Positions 8,945 to 18,938 of a stretch of DNA of 64,000 nucleotides are shown in pieces (position 1 is the first letter of the stretch; every line of letters starts with the position of its first letter). The position numbers were made by a program, and so were the translations under genes. The stretch is from Vreelandella lionensis (GTDB lineage: Bacteria; Pseudomonadota; Gammaproteobacteria; Pseudomonadales; Halomonadaceae): the NCBI RefSeq assembly GCF_002087295.1, contig NZ_MWVI01000076.1, positions 1-64,000 of the forward strand. Reading direction: 5' to 3'. The notes under the pieces were generated by a model, which worked only from the letters and a program-made list of their open reading frames with translations, had not been told where the DNA came from and searched no databases.

Positions 8945-10351
8945 ATGGCGAAGACCTATCACACCAGGGTGGGGAGCCGCCGCTATCGCTTTAGCGGGCT
9001 CGCCGAACTGATGCCCAAAGCCACGCCGCCGCGCTCGGGCGACCGCCTGGCCGGGGTGATGGCGGAGTCCGCAGAAGAGCGGGTCGTCGCTCAAATGGTG
9101 CTGGCGGAGCTGCCGCTCACCACTTTTTTGAACGACGCGCTGATCCCCTACGAGCAGGACGAAATCACCCGCCTGATTATCGACGACCACGATGCGGAGG
9201 CGTTTGCGCCGCTGAAGCACCTGACCGTAGGCGATTTTCGCAACTGGCTGCTTTCGGACCACGCCACCAGTGAAGCCCTAGCCGCTGCAAGGCTCGGCAT
9301 TACGCCGGAAATGGCCGCGGCGGTGAGTAAGCTGATGCGCAACCAGGACCTCATGCTGGTGGCGAAGAAATGCCAGGTGACCACGGCATTTCGCAACACC
9401 ATTGGGCTACCGGGGCGGCTTTCGACCCGCTTACAGCCCAACCACCCCACCGATGACGTCACCGGCATCGCGGCCAGTATTCTCGATGGTCTGCTGTATG
9501 GCAGCGGCGATGCGGTGATCGGTATCAACCCGGCTACCGATAACGTCGCTCAGAGCATCAAGCTGATGCGTCTGATGGACGACGTGATCCAGAAATACGA
9601 GATCCCTACGCAATCCTGCGTGCTGACCCACGTGACCAATACGCTAGAAGCCATTGAACAGGGCGCACCGGTGGATCTGGTGTTTCAATCCATTGGTGGC
9701 ACCGAAGCCACCAACCGCAGCTTTGGGTTCGATTTGAGCACCCTGGCGGAAGCTGAAGCCGCCGCGCAAACGTTGAACCGAGGCACCGTGGGTCGCAACG
9801 TGATGTATTTCGAAACCGGCCAAGGCAGCTCGCTCTCCGCCGACGCCCACCACGGGCTGGATCAGCAAACCTGCGAAGCCCGGGCCTACGCCGTGGCGCG
9901 CAAGTTCAATCCGCTGCTGGTCAACACGGTGGTGGGGTTTATTGGCCCTGAATATCTCTACGACGGTAAAGAGATCACTCGCGCCGGCCTTGAGGATCAC
10001 GTCTGCGGCAAGCTCTTAGGTGTGCCGATGGGGTGCGACGTGTGCTACACCAACCACGCCAACGCCGATCAAAACGATATGGACAACCTGCTGACGCTGC
10101 TGGGCGTGGCGGGCTGCAACTTCGTGATGGGCATCCCCGGCTCTGACGACAGCATGCTCAACGATCAAACCACCTCGTTTCACGATGCGCTCTATGCCCG
10201 TCGGGTGCTGGGGCTAAAAGCCGCGCCAGAGTTTGAGCAGTGGCTGGCCAAGATGCAGATCTTCCAAGATGTGAGCACCCATCGTCTTAACGACCAGCTG
10301 CCCGCCGCCTTTGCCAACAGCCTGCGCCACTTGCCGAAGGGGAGCGACTGA
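8945..10351 (+). CDS. eutB: Ethanolamine ammonia-lyase large subunit
   Basis: 468 residues, close to the usual ~455. With EutC it converts ethanolamine to acetaldehyde and ammonia using adenosylcobalamin. Recognisable blocks include RNTIGLPGRLSTRLQPNHP, the VFQSIGGTEATNRSFGF segment, MYFETGQGSSLSADAHHG and HVCGKLLGVPMGCDVCYTNHA, all characteristic of the EutB TIM-barrel. The start has AAGGGAAGG upstream. eutC begins two bases after the stop. No microcompartment shell genes, eutA reactivase or acetaldehyde dehydrogenase are adjacent, so this is the short aerobic-type locus with a permease. Confidence 0.96.
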   Translation: MAKTYHTRVGSRRYRFSGLAELMPKATPPRSGDRLAGVMAESAEERVVAQMVLAELPLTTFLNDALIPYEQDEITRLIIDDHDAEAFAPLKHLTVGDFRNWLLSDHATSEALAAARLGITPEMAAAVSKLMRNQDLMLVAKKCQVTTAFRNTIGLPGRLSTRLQPNHPTDDVTGIAASILDGLLYGSGDAVIGINPATDNVAQSIKLMRLMDDVIQKYEIPTQSCVLTHVTNTLEAIEQGAPVDLVFQSIGGTEATNRSFGFDLSTLAEAEAAAQTLNRGTVGRNVMYFETGQGSSLSADAHHGLDQQTCEARAYAVARKFNPLLVNTVVGFIGPEYLYDGKEITRAGLEDHVCGKLLGVPMGCDVCYTNHANADQNDMDNLLTLLGVAGCNFVMGIPGSDDSMLNDQTTSFHDALYARRVLGLKAAPEFEQWLAKMQIFQDVSTHRLNDQLPAAFANSLRHLPKGSD

Positions 10352-10352
10352 A

Positions 10353-11194
10353 ATGCCTAAGCAACCCACGCAGGAAACCACTGCGCCGATCGTCATTGAG
10401 AACCCCTGGGAGCGCCTGCGCGCCTTTACCGATGCGCGCATTGGTTTGGGGCGCGCGGGGGTGAGCCTGCCCACCAAGCAGTTGCTCGCGTTTCACTCGC
10501 CCATGCCCAAGCTCAAGATGCGGTTCACTGCCCGCTGGAGTGTCAAACACTGGCCGATGAGCTGACCCAGGCGCTTGGCTTGAGCACCGAACCGCTTGCG
10601 GTACACAGCCGTGCAGAGGACCGCGCGATGTACCTGCAGCGGCCCGACTACGGCAGACGCCTTAACGAGGCATCCCGGCAAACGCTGCAGCAGGCGGCAG
10701 AGAGCGGCCAACGGTTTGATCTGGCGGTGGCGATCGTCGATGGCCTCTCTGCCCTTGCGGTGCAGCAGAACAGCACCCCGTTTCTCACCGCGTTGTATGA
10801 CGCATTCGGGCGCGACAAGTACGAATTGCAGCTCGCACCGCTGACACTGGTGGAACAAGGGCGCGTGGCGATTGGCGACGAAGTAGGCGCGCTGCTCAAC
10901 GCAGATGCAGTGCTGGTCATGGTGGGCGAGCGCCCCGGCCTAAGCTCCCCAGATAGTTTGGGGCTGTACATGACCTGGGGCCCCGAAGTGGGGTTAAAAG
11001 ATGACCGGCGTAACTGTATCTCCAACGTGCGGCCGGCCGGGCTTGCGTATGAAGAGGCGGCCCGGCGCTTGTTGCTGCTGTTAACCGAGGCGCGGGAGCG
11101 CAAGCTCTCCGGCGTGAAGTTAAAAGACCGCAGCGAAGACAACGTCTTGGAGGGCGGCAGCGGTTCAACTAGTAATTTCCTTGTGGCTGATTGA
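10353..11194 (+). CDS. eutC: Ethanolamine ammonia-lyase small subunit (frameshifted)
   Basis: About 281 residues when repaired. The N-terminal frame reads MPKQPTQETTAPIVIENPWERLRAFTDARIGLGRAG-type sequence up to TKQLLAF, then loses frame; the neighbouring frame resumes as LAHAQAQDAVHCPLECQTLADEL and runs to the end. One missing base at about 10492 explains this. Conserved EutC features are the RPDYGRRL block, VAIVDGLSALAVQQN, GERPGLSSPDSLGLYMTWGP and the RNCISNVRPAGL segment that binds the cobalamin nucleotide. It is translationally close to eutB. The last ~20 residues are low-complexity Gly/Ser. Confidence 0.9.
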
Positions 11195-11213
11195 CGGTAA
11201 CAGCCGCAAAAAC

Positions 11214-11285
11214 GCGGACGACACTTTTAATAACAACGCTGACGACATTTTCAATAACACCGCTGACGGCTCTCCCAATAACAAG
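11214..11285 (+). repeat. Three 24-bp degenerate tandem repeats between eutC and permease gene
   Basis: Units at 11214-11237, 11238-11261 and 11262-11285 share the pattern GCTGACGAC(A)TTTTCAATAACA. Since 24 is a multiple of three, each unit encodes eight residues; one frame reads ADDTFNNN, ADDIFNNT, ADGSPNNK, close to the end of eutC but in another frame. Confidence 0.7.
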
Positions 11286-11349
11286 ACGGAACCAGGATCA
11301 CAGCACGCCGCTGACACCCATTGCGTTCCACACTGAAAAGGGCAAAACG

Positions 11350-12809
11350 ATGACACAACCAACGGTTGATCAGGCGTATCTGGCCAAGCGCCAGCTGCGT
11401 AAAGGTACGGCAGGCTGGATGCTGCTCGCGGGCCTTGGGGTCTCCTACGTGATTTCCGGTGACTTTGCGGGCTGGAACTTTGGCATTGCCGAAGCGGGCT
11501 GGGGCGGCTTTGCGATTGCCGCCTGTTTGATGGCGCTGATGTACCTCGCGCTAGTGCTGGCGCTGGCAGAAATGTCCGCCGCCATTCCCGCGGCAGGGGG
11601 CGGCTACAGCTTTGCCCGCCAAGCCATGGGGCCTGCGGGCGGCTATTTGACTGGGCTTGCGGTGTTGATTGAGTACGCGCTGGCCCCGGCGGCCATCGTG
11701 ATTTTTATTGGCTCGGCGGTGGAAGCGTTATTAGGCGTTAACGGGCCGCTGGTGTATCTGCTGTTTTATGCAGTGTTTATCGGCATTCACCTGGCGGGCG
11801 TGGGGGAAGCGCTGAAAGTGATGATGGTGATTAGCGGTTTGGCGGTCTTGGCCATTTTGGCCACCGCCGTGGCGCTGATCAGCGATTTCGATTCGGCCAA
11901 CCTGTTTGATATTGCACCCACCGATGCGGCGGGGGCGAGCACCCTCATGCCATTCGGCTGGTACGGTATTTGGGCGGCGCTGCCTTTTGGCATGTGGCTG
12001 TTCCTGGCGGTAGAGGGGTGCCGCTGGCGGCCGAAGAGGCGAAAGACCCCGCCCGGGATATGCCCAAAGGCATCATTGGGGCGCTGCTGTTCTTGCTCTT
12101 CACCGCCCTGCTCGTAGTCGTGCTGCTGGCCGGTGCGGCGGGCGCTGAGATGATTGGCCAAAGCGGTGTGCCGCTGGTGGATGCGCTGAATGCGGCGGGT
12201 AAACCCCCGCTGGCGACCCTGGTCAACGTGCTGGGCTTAGCGGGTTTGATCGCGTCGTTCTTCTCGATTATTTATGGCTATAGCCGCCTGGTATTTGCGC
12301 CCTCTCGGGCGGGTTATCTACCCAAACCGCTGTCGCTCACCAGCGAGCGTAAAGTGCCTTACTTAGCGCTGATTGTGCCCGGTATTTTGGGCTTTCTCGC
12401 ATCGCTGAGCGGGGAAGGCGATCTGATGTTAGGCATGGCCGTTGTGGGGGCGACTATCTCTTATGCGCTGATGGCGCTTAGCCATATTCTGCTGCGCGTG
12501 AAACAGCCCGACCTGCCGCGCCCCTATAAAACGCCGGGAGGCGTGGTGACCTCCGGCATCGCGCTGGTGCTCTCGCTCGTCGCGTTGACCGGTGTCTACG
12601 CGTTTGACCCTCGCGCGTTCAACTACACCATCGTGCTGTTCATTGCCGGAGCGGCTTACTACTTCCTCTACAGCAAAAACCATTTAGTCGCGAAAACCGC
12701 AGAAGAGGAGTTCGCGCTGGTCACCGCCGCGCGAGAGGATCTCGACCCTGTCGCACCGAAGGTCGCCTCCGCCAAAATTGTAATCACCACGGCAGATCGC
12801 CTAGTCTGA
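11350..12809 (+). CDS. eat: Ethanolamine permease, APC superfamily (frameshifted)
   Basis: About 487 residues when repaired; a 12-helix amino-acid/polyamine/organocation transporter. The N-terminal part has GTAGWMLLAGLGVSYVISGD and GWNFGIAEAGWGG, the GGYSFARQAMGP block and ALAEMSAAIPAAGG, as in ethanolamine permeases. The first frame ends in nonsense after FLAVEG; the next frame resumes VPLAAEEAKDPARDMPKG. A missing G in the G run at 12015-12018 explains the shift. Later helices include the SRLVFAPSRAGYLPK and KTPGGV motifs. Start at ATG 11350, following AAAAGGG. Its place after eutBC supports ethanolamine uptake. Confidence 0.88.
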
Positions 12810-12879
12810 ACCACAGCAGTGCGCCTCTGGGCTTTCGCTCATAGGCGTTGTTATGGGCAGGCAAGGAGGAGCTTGAAGG

Positions 12880-13389
12880 ATGTTGAACTTTACCGAATCA
12901 AACATGGCCGAGGCAGAGCAGCGGCGCTGGTACGCCGTGGACGATGGCGTGATGGGCGGCGTGTCCCAAAGCGGCTTTCGCGTGGAAGCGGGCGCTGGCT
13001 GCTTTTATGGCGAGGTGTCGCTGGAAAGCGGCGGTGGCTTTGCCTCGGTGCGCCGTGAGCCTGACGGCTTCGAGCCGGCCATGGCCCATGGCCAAGGAAT
13101 TGTGCTTCGCGTGCGCGGCGATGGTCGCACCTATCAGCTACGGCTCAAAAGCAGCGCGCTGGACGAAGCAAGCGCCTACCGCGTCGCCTTCACGCCTACG
13201 GCTCACCAGTGGGAAACGCATCAATTCACCTGGGCACAGTTCGAGGCGGTGCGCCGGGGCACGCTGCTTTCCCGCGCGCCGCCTCTCGCCCCGGATTCTA
13301 TTCACCAGCTCGGTTTCTTGATTGCCGACCGCACTGCCGGGCCGTTTCGCCTGGAGATAGCCTCCATTGCGCCTTATTCACAGGGCTGA
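12880..13389 (+). CDS. CIA30-family protein
   Basis: 169 residues forming a single CIA30 (complex I intermediate-associated protein 30) domain. The hallmark DDGVMGGVSQSGF near residues 20-33, then GEVSLESGGGFASVR, and a jelly-roll-like beta-rich remainder support this. Bacterial members are soluble proteins whose role is not established; the link with NADH:ubiquinone oxidoreductase comes from the eukaryotic family. The start ATG follows GGAGGAGCTTGAAGG. It lies between the ethanolamine permease and aceK, 70 bases after the former, so co-transcription is possible but a functional link is not evident. Confidence 0.85.
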   Translation: MLNFTESNMAEAEQRRWYAVDDGVMGGVSQSGFRVEAGAGCFYGEVSLESGGGFASVRREPDGFEPAMAHGQGIVLRVRGDGRTYQLRLKSSALDEASAYRVAFTPTAHQWETHQFTWAQFEAVRRGTLLSRAPPLAPDSIHQLGFLIADRTAGPFRLEIASIAPYSQG

Positions 13390-13471
13390 CACTCACAGGA
13401 CTAAGGTCGTCTCGTATGTAGTGTGCCGTTCACGGAATCTGAGAAGCCCTCTTTCGACGTGAGCCAGCGTG

Positions 13472-15238
13472 ATGAAACACTCCCCCGCGTATCGCCTAGC
13501 GGCCACTGTGCTGCACGGTTTCGATGAGTACCGTGCCCGCTTTAAGCAGATCACCTCAGATGCCAGCCGCCGCTTTCGCGACGCCGCCTGGCGTGAAGCG
13601 CAGCAAGCCTCCGCCGCGCGGATCAACCTGTACGGTCAAAAAGTCCAAGAGACGCTCGGCCGATTACAACGCACCTTTGCCGCAGATGTACTGGCTCACT
13701 GTGAGACGTGGCGGGAAGCACGAGGGCACTACGCTCAATTGATTAGCCAACGGTTGGATTACGAGCTGGCGGAAACCTTCTTTAATTCGCTGTTCTGCTC
13801 GGTGTTTCAGCATCGACATATCCGCAACGACTGGATGTTTGTGTACAGCTCCCGGGAGGATGCCGCGCACCGTTCGGGCATTGAGCTGTGCCGCAGGCAT
13901 TACGTCAACGGCGACTGGGCGGGGGCACTCGCTTGGGCGCTGAGTGAAGCCCCGTTTGAGTCCTCCTTTGCCAGTTTGGAACGCGATAGCCAGCTCGGCG
14001 CTAGCCTGCTGGAAGCCCAGCTTCCCGCCGCGATTTGGCAGGCGGAGGATGCCCAGGTGGAGCTGCTCAACAGTGTGTTCTACCGCAATAAAGGCGCGTA
14101 CCTCGTTGGGCGTATGTTAGGCGGCGGCGAGCAGGTGCCGCTGGTGCTGCCCGTTCTGCATGGCGAAGGGTATGGCGAGCAGCAGGGGGGCGACCCCTGC
14201 CTGCATTTGGATACGGTTCTCACTGAAACCGATGAAGTGTCGATCATCTTCTCGTTCACCCGCGCCTATTTTCAGGTAGAGGTGCCGGTGCCGGGGGAGT
14301 TCGTCGGTTACCTAAAACAGCTCATGCCCCACAAGCCCGAGGGCGAGCTGTACGCCGCCATTGGCTTTTTCAAACACGGCAAAACCGAATTTTTCCGCGC
14401 GCTGAACCAGCAGGTCGCCAAGCGCGAAGAGCGGTTCATGATCGCGCCGGGGGTGCGGGGTATGGTGATGGCGGTGTTTGTGCTGCCAAGCTTTCGCACC
14501 GTGTTCAAGATCATCAAGGATAAGTTCGACCCCGCCAAAGAGGTCACCCACGCCATCGTGCGGGAGAAGTACCGGCTGGTAAAACGCCACGACCGGGTGG
14601 GGCGGATGGCCGATACCCAGGAGTTCTCCAACTTTATCGTCCGCCAGGACCACTTCGAGCCGGAGTGTTTGGCCCACCTGTTAGAGGTCGCACCCTCCAC
14701 GGTGTCGCTGAAAGAGGACAAAGTGATCATCAAGCACTGCTACACCGAGCGAATGATGACGCCGCTGAATATTTACCTGGAGCAGTGCAGTGCCGATGAG
14801 CGGAGGATGGTGCTAAAAGATTACGGCAACGCCATCAAGCAGATGGCGGCGGCGAATATTTTCCCTGGCGATATGCTGCTGAAGAATTTTGGTGTTACCC
14901 GCCACGGGCGGGTGATTTTCTACGACTACGACGAGGTGAGCTATCTCACCGAGTGCCGCTTTCGCCATATTCCCAAATCCCAGGGGTACGACAGTTACAT
15001 GGATGGCGGGGCCAGCCTGTCGATTGGCCCCAACGATATCTTCCCCGAAGAGTTTGGCCCGTTTATGTTTGCCAACCCGGAACTTCGCGCACTGTTCACA
15101 GAGCAGCACCCGGAGCTGTTCGACCCGGACTACTGGCTGGCGCTACAGCGGGCGATTCTGGATGGGCGAGTGATTGACGTTTACCCGTATCGCAACAAGC
15201 AGCGGTTCGCGGGCACCGTGGGGCAACTGGTACATTAG
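13472..15238 (+). CDS. aceK: Isocitrate dehydrogenase kinase/phosphatase
   Basis: 588 residues, near the usual 570-600. It phosphorylates and dephosphorylates isocitrate dehydrogenase, routing carbon to the glyoxylate shunt during growth on acetate. The ATP-binding APGVRGMVM element is near residue 330; the kinase-like catalytic residues lie in PGDMLLKNFGVTRHGR and FYDYDEVSYL. A GTG immediately upstream (13469) is in frame and could be used instead; ribosome-binding signals are weak. The nearby ethanolamine genes yield acetyl units, so the glyoxylate-shunt switch is metabolically coherent here, although aceA and aceB are not in the window. Confidence 0.96.
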   Translation: MKHSPAYRLAATVLHGFDEYRARFKQITSDASRRFRDAAWREAQQASAARINLYGQKVQETLGRLQRTFAADVLAHCETWREARGHYAQLISQRLDYELAETFFNSLFCSVFQHRHIRNDWMFVYSSREDAAHRSGIELCRRHYVNGDWAGALAWALSEAPFESSFASLERDSQLGASLLEAQLPAAIWQAEDAQVELLNSVFYRNKGAYLVGRMLGGGEQVPLVLPVLHGEGYGEQQGGDPCLHLDTVLTETDEVSIIFSFTRAYFQVEVPVPGEFVGYLKQLMPHKPEGELYAAIGFFKHGKTEFFRALNQQVAKREERFMIAPGVRGMVMAVFVLPSFRTVFKIIKDKFDPAKEVTHAIVREKYRLVKRHDRVGRMADTQEFSNFIVRQDHFEPECLAHLLEVAPSTVSLKEDKVIIKHCYTERMMTPLNIYLEQCSADERRMVLKDYGNAIKQMAAANIFPGDMLLKNFGVTRHGRVIFYDYDEVSYLTECRFRHIPKSQGYDSYMDGGASLSIGPNDIFPEEFGPFMFANPELRALFTEQHPELFDPDYWLALQRAILDGRVIDVYPYRNKQRFAGTVGQLVH

Positions 15239-15270
15239 GCGTTTACTGGACGACGTAAGCCGAGGACAGC

Positions 15271-15983
15271 ATGACATCAGCCCCGCACTTGGTGGTATTT
15301 ACCGGCTCGGGAATCAGCGCGGAGAGCGGCATTCAAACCTTCCGCGCCAGCGATGGCCTCTGGGAGGATCACCCGGTGGAAGAGGTCGCCACGCCGCAAG
15401 GGTGGCGGCAAGACCCAGAGCGTGTGCTGGCGTTCTATAACCAGCGCCGTGAGCAGATTCGCCGTGCAAAGCCCAACGCCGCCCATAAAGCGCTGGCAGC
15501 GCTGGAGCAGGATGGCTTTAAGGTCAGCGTGATTACCCAGAATATTGATGACCTGCACGAACGGGCAGGCTCCCGCCACGTGCTGCACCGCACGGTGAGA
15601 TTTTGAAGGCCCGCTCATCGGTGGATGCGCGGCTGCGCTACCCGCTGGCGAAGGGTGGGATTGCCCTGGGCGATGTGTGCGATAAGGGCAGCCAGCTGCG
15701 CCCAGACGTGGTGTGGTTTGGCGAGGCGGTGCCGCTGTTCGAAGAGGCCTGCGAGCTGGTGAGCCAGGCGGATTTCCTGCTAGTGGTGGGCACCTCGCTG
15801 GCGGTGATGCCCGCCGCATCGCTGCTCACCTATATCGATTACGACACCCCCTGCGCGCTGGTAGACCCCGACGCCGATGAGATTAGCCCCCCCGGCGTGC
15901 TGGCGATCAATACCACGGCGGGGGAAGGCGTGCCGGCGCTGGTTAACCAGTGGCGTAAGCAGGGGAATTTGATCTTACCTTGA
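15271..15983 (+). CDS. cobB: Sirtuin NAD-dependent protein deacylase (frameshifted)
   Basis: About 237 residues when repaired. NAD-binding segments [16 protein letters not shown] and SDGLWE, then [12 protein letters not shown] and [14 protein letters not shown], define a class III sirtuin. FYNQRR preserves the Tyr-x-x-Arg pair that marks lysine desuccinylases such as CobB. A missing base at 15588-15591 falls in the catalytic LHLHGE motif, so the catalytic His can only be inferred. Between HGE and [10 protein letters not shown] only one Cys is present (DVCDKG), so the zinc tetrad normally found there is lacking. It starts 33 bases after aceK, which suggests linked control of protein acylation and acetate metabolism. 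Confidence 0.87.
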
Positions 15984-16173
15984 TTTAACGACTGGGTAGT
16001 TTCGCTCAACCCTAGGCGGGGGCGCTGTGAACCCCTCCATGGGCGCTACTTTTGCCATCTGACCGCCCTGGATGGCGGAAATGCCGGTATTGTTGGGAAC
16101 ATTGGCCGGCCCTGGCGAAAGACCCCCGCTACGGGTTGTTCGAACCGGCCGATAGCACACTAGAGGCGCTATT
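15984..16173. repeat. Repeat-like intergenic sequence between cobB and bioA
   Basis: About 190 bases between two convergent genes. It contains a hairpin (ACCGCC CTGGAT GGCGG, about 16060-16078) and GC-rich inverted segments around GCCGGTATTG and CCGGCC. Read on the minus strand it encodes a protein-like string (PNNTGISAIQGG, then QMAKVAPMEGF) without a start or ribosome site. This looks like a dispersed intergenic element, possibly also acting as terminator for both genes; copy number cannot be judged from one window. Confidence 0.35.
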
Positions 16174-17438
16174 CTAAAAACCACGCTTTCATTACCCCGG
16201 TAATCTGTGGTGAGCTCGGCGTCCGTCGCGATATAGGCGGGCATGGTGTAAAGCCAGCGGCCAATGGGGCGCAGCCACACGCCCCGCGCTCGGGCAAATG
16301 CGGCAACGCCTTTCAGCGCCTCGCTGCTGTGGGCTTCGATTACCGCCGTTGCGCCTAATACGCGCACGTCCGCTACGGCGGGATGTGCGCGCAGCGCTAC
16401 GTCTTCTAATAGCTCGCGCTGTAACGTTTGGCTGAGCGCGGCAATTTTCTCCAGGTAGTGCTCTTCCTCGAACACCTTCAGGCTCTCCAGCGCCACGCGG
16501 CAGGCCAGCGGGTTGCCCATAAAGGTGGGGCCGTGCATGAAAGCGTGGTGCTCACTGTCGCCAATGAACGCCCCGTGAACCCGGTCGGTAGCCAGCGTGG
16601 CCGCATGGCCCAAGTAGCCGCCGGTCAGCCCTTTGGAGAGCACCATGATGTCTGGCGTGACGCCCGCGTGGTCGGCGGCAAACAGCTTGCCGGTGCGGCC
16701 AAAGCCGGTAGCGACTTCATCAAAAATCAGCAGCACGCCAAACTCATCGCATAGCGCTCGCGCACCGCGCAGGTAGTGGGGTGAAGTCATGTTTAGCCCG
16801 CCCGCCGCTTGCAGCAGCGGCTCCATCAGTAGCGCGGCAATTTCATGGTGGTGGCGCGCTAGCACTTCCCGCAGCGCGGCGAGGTCCTGCTCAACCTGCT
16901 CCGGCGTCGCGTCGAACGGGGCCGTGGGGGCCGGGGCAAAGTGGTGCTGAGGCAGCAGGCTGGCGAACAGGCTGTGCATGCCCTCTTCGGGGTCGCACAC
17001 CGCCATGCAGCCGGTGGTGTCGCCGTGGTACGCCTTCATGAGCGAGAGCATTTTGCGCTTGCCGGGGTGGCCGCTCAGCACCTGATACTGCAGCGCCATC
17101 TTCATGGCCACTTCCATACCCACCGAGCCGCTATCGGAGAAGAACACATGGTTCAGCCCCGGCGGGGTGATGCGTACCAGCGCCCTTGCCAGCTGGTCGG
17201 CGGGGTCGTGGGTCAGGCCGCCCAGCATCACATGGCAAAGCTCCCCAGCCTGCTCGCGGATGGCGGCGACGAGGCGCGGATGGCCGTAGCCGTGAATCAT
17301 GCACCACCAAGAGCAGGTGGCATCCAGCAGGCGCTCGCCGCTTTCCAGCGTAAAGTAGCTGCCGCTGCCGCCGACCACTTTTGGCGCAGGCGTTTGGGTT
17401 TTGAGATGGGCATAGGGGTGCCAAACGGGGGAGTTCAT
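16174..17438 (-). CDS. bioA: Adenosylmethionine-8-amino-7-oxononanoate aminotransferase (frameshifted near 3' end)
   Basis: Class III PLP aminotransferase that makes 7,8-diaminopelargonate from KAPA with SAM as amino donor. Features: HPYAHLKT at the N terminus, SWWCMIHGYGHP, YHGDTTGCMAV, FDEVATGFGRTGKLFA, and the PLP lysine in VLSKGLTGGYLG. The correct end should be TTITGVMKAWFLE then TAG at 16174; one extra base at about 16205 diverts the frame so that an open frame runs on to 15975. The start has GGAGG and overlaps bioD's stop by four bases. It is the last gene of the biotin operon. Confidence 0.93.
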
Positions 17439-18156
17439 GGCGTCGCCTCCTGGGTGGCGAGGGGGAGCAGAGCATCAAGGGAGAGGTAGCACTGCGCGGG
17501 GGTCGCATCCGCCGTAGCCAAATGAGGAATGATGCCCAAGCAAGGGGCGGGAAGGGCGCGTTTTAGCAGTGCCACATTGGCCGCAAAGCGCGGGCTGTCG
17601 TCGGCAAAGGCGGGGTCCACCACGCTGCCTACCCAGCCCGCCAGCGTTAAGCCATCGGCGGCGATGGCCTCGGCGGTGAGCCGGGCATGGTTAAGGCGGC
17701 CCAGTTTCAGCCCAACCACCAGAATCACCGGCAGCCCGAGTGCGCGGGGCAGGTCGGAAAAGTCCTCCGCCTCGTTCAGCGGCACTCGCCAGCCGCCTGC
17801 GCCTTCGATTAGCGTTAGATCCCGTGGCGTGCCGGTTAACGTGTCGCTGAGCGCCTGAGTAACGCTTGCCACGTTAAGCATGGCACCTGCTTCCAGAGCG
17901 GCGAGATGCGGCGCAATGGCGGGAGCAAAGGCCCACGGATTGACCGTTGGGTAATCCACCGGCGGGAAGCTTTGCGCCTGTAGCGCTAGGGCGTCGCGGT
18001 GCGCAGGCCGCTGGGTGTTGCCTCGCTGCCAGAGGCGATGGGCTTTAACCCTAGCGTGGTGAGCTGGCGCTGGCGGGCGGCGCCCAGCAGCGCGCTGGTG
18101 GCCAGGGTTTTGCCCGCGTCGGTGTCGGTACCGGTGACAAAATAGGTGTTGTTCAT
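17435..18156 (-). CDS. bioD: Dethiobiotin synthetase (frameshifted)
   Basis: About 240 residues when repaired. ATP-dependent carboxylase forming dethiobiotin from diaminopelargonate. The N-terminal frame starts at ATG 18156 (MNNTYFVTGTDTDAGKT, the Walker A loop) and reaches KPIASGSEATPSGLR, where one missing base near 18000 breaks it; the next frame supplies DALALQAQSFPPVDYPTVNPWAF and IEGAGGWRVPL, the second conserved loop. The start overlaps bioC's stop (ATGA), and its end overlaps bioA's start, so the genes are translationally coupled. Confidence 0.9.
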
Positions 18157-18938
18157 CTCGCGCTTTCCAGTTGTAGCGTCAGGCAGTGGTAGCTCACCGG
18201 CAGCCCCTGCGGCGTGCGTAGCGATTCATAGCGGGCCTGAGCGGTGGCAAGCGCTTGGCGGGTCAGCCGAGCGTTGGGTCTGGCTACTTGGGCGCCCACG
18301 CCTTTGATGGAGGCCATCACGGCATTCAGGTCGGGGTAGAAAAAACGCCGCTGATCGCAGGCGTGCTGGGTAAGGATCAGGCCGCTTTGCTGAATCGCCC
18401 GCTGTACGGCGCTGGCATCCGGCGTTTGCAACAGGGCCTCGGGGCGCTGCCAGGCGGTGGCGACTGCGCTCAGCGTGCCGGGCAGCAGCGTGGTGATGCG
18501 CGCCTGCCCGTCAGGGGCGAGCACCCGCGCCAACTCCCGCATCACCGCGCCGATATCCGGGCACCACTGAATCGCCAGGTTAGAGAACACGAGATCCACG
18601 CTTGCGTCGTCCAGCGGCAGCGCGGCGGCATCTCCCTGTTGCCAGCGTATGGCATCGCCATATTGCGCCTGGGCGTGGGCGAGCATACCCGGCGCCAGGT
18701 CGAGCCCGGTGATGGTGGCGTTTGGGTAGTGGGTCGTCAGCCGCTGGGTCCAGTAGCCGGTGCCGCAGCCAAGGTCGAGCACATGCTGGGCGCTCTCCGG
18801 CAGCTTTTGCCAGAGCGCTTCGCCAATGTCGCGCTGGGCGCTGGCGAGATCATCGTAGCGTGGTGCCGCTCGGGAAAAAGCCCGAGCACCACGCTCCTGC
18901 CAACGGGGCAGTGGCAGCGAGGTGACCGGCGTGTTCAT
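18153..18938 (-). CDS. bioC: Malonyl-ACP O-methyltransferase
   Basis: 261-residue SAM-dependent methyltransferase that masks the malonyl carboxyl group to start pimeloyl synthesis on the fatty-acid machinery. AFSRAAPRYDDLASAQ near residue 20 is the BioC-type N terminus; SAM motif I is VLDLGCGTGYWTQRL, followed by GLDLAPGML and the DLVFSNLAIQWC motif IV block. It is flanked by four-base ATGA overlaps with bioH and bioD. No interruption is seen. Confidence 0.95.
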   Translation of the reverse strand: MNTPVTSLPLPRWQERGARAFSRAAPRYDDLASAQRDIGEALWQKLPESAQHVLDLGCGTGYWTQRLTTHYPNATITGLDLAPGMLAHAQAQYGDAIRWQQGDAAALPLDDASVDLVFSNLAIQWCPDIGAVMRELARVLAPDGQARITTLLPGTLSAVATAWQRPEALLQTPDASAVQRAIQQSGLILTQHACDQRRFFYPDLNAVMASIKGVGAQVARPNARLTRQALATAQARYESLRTPQGLPVSYHCLTLQLESAR

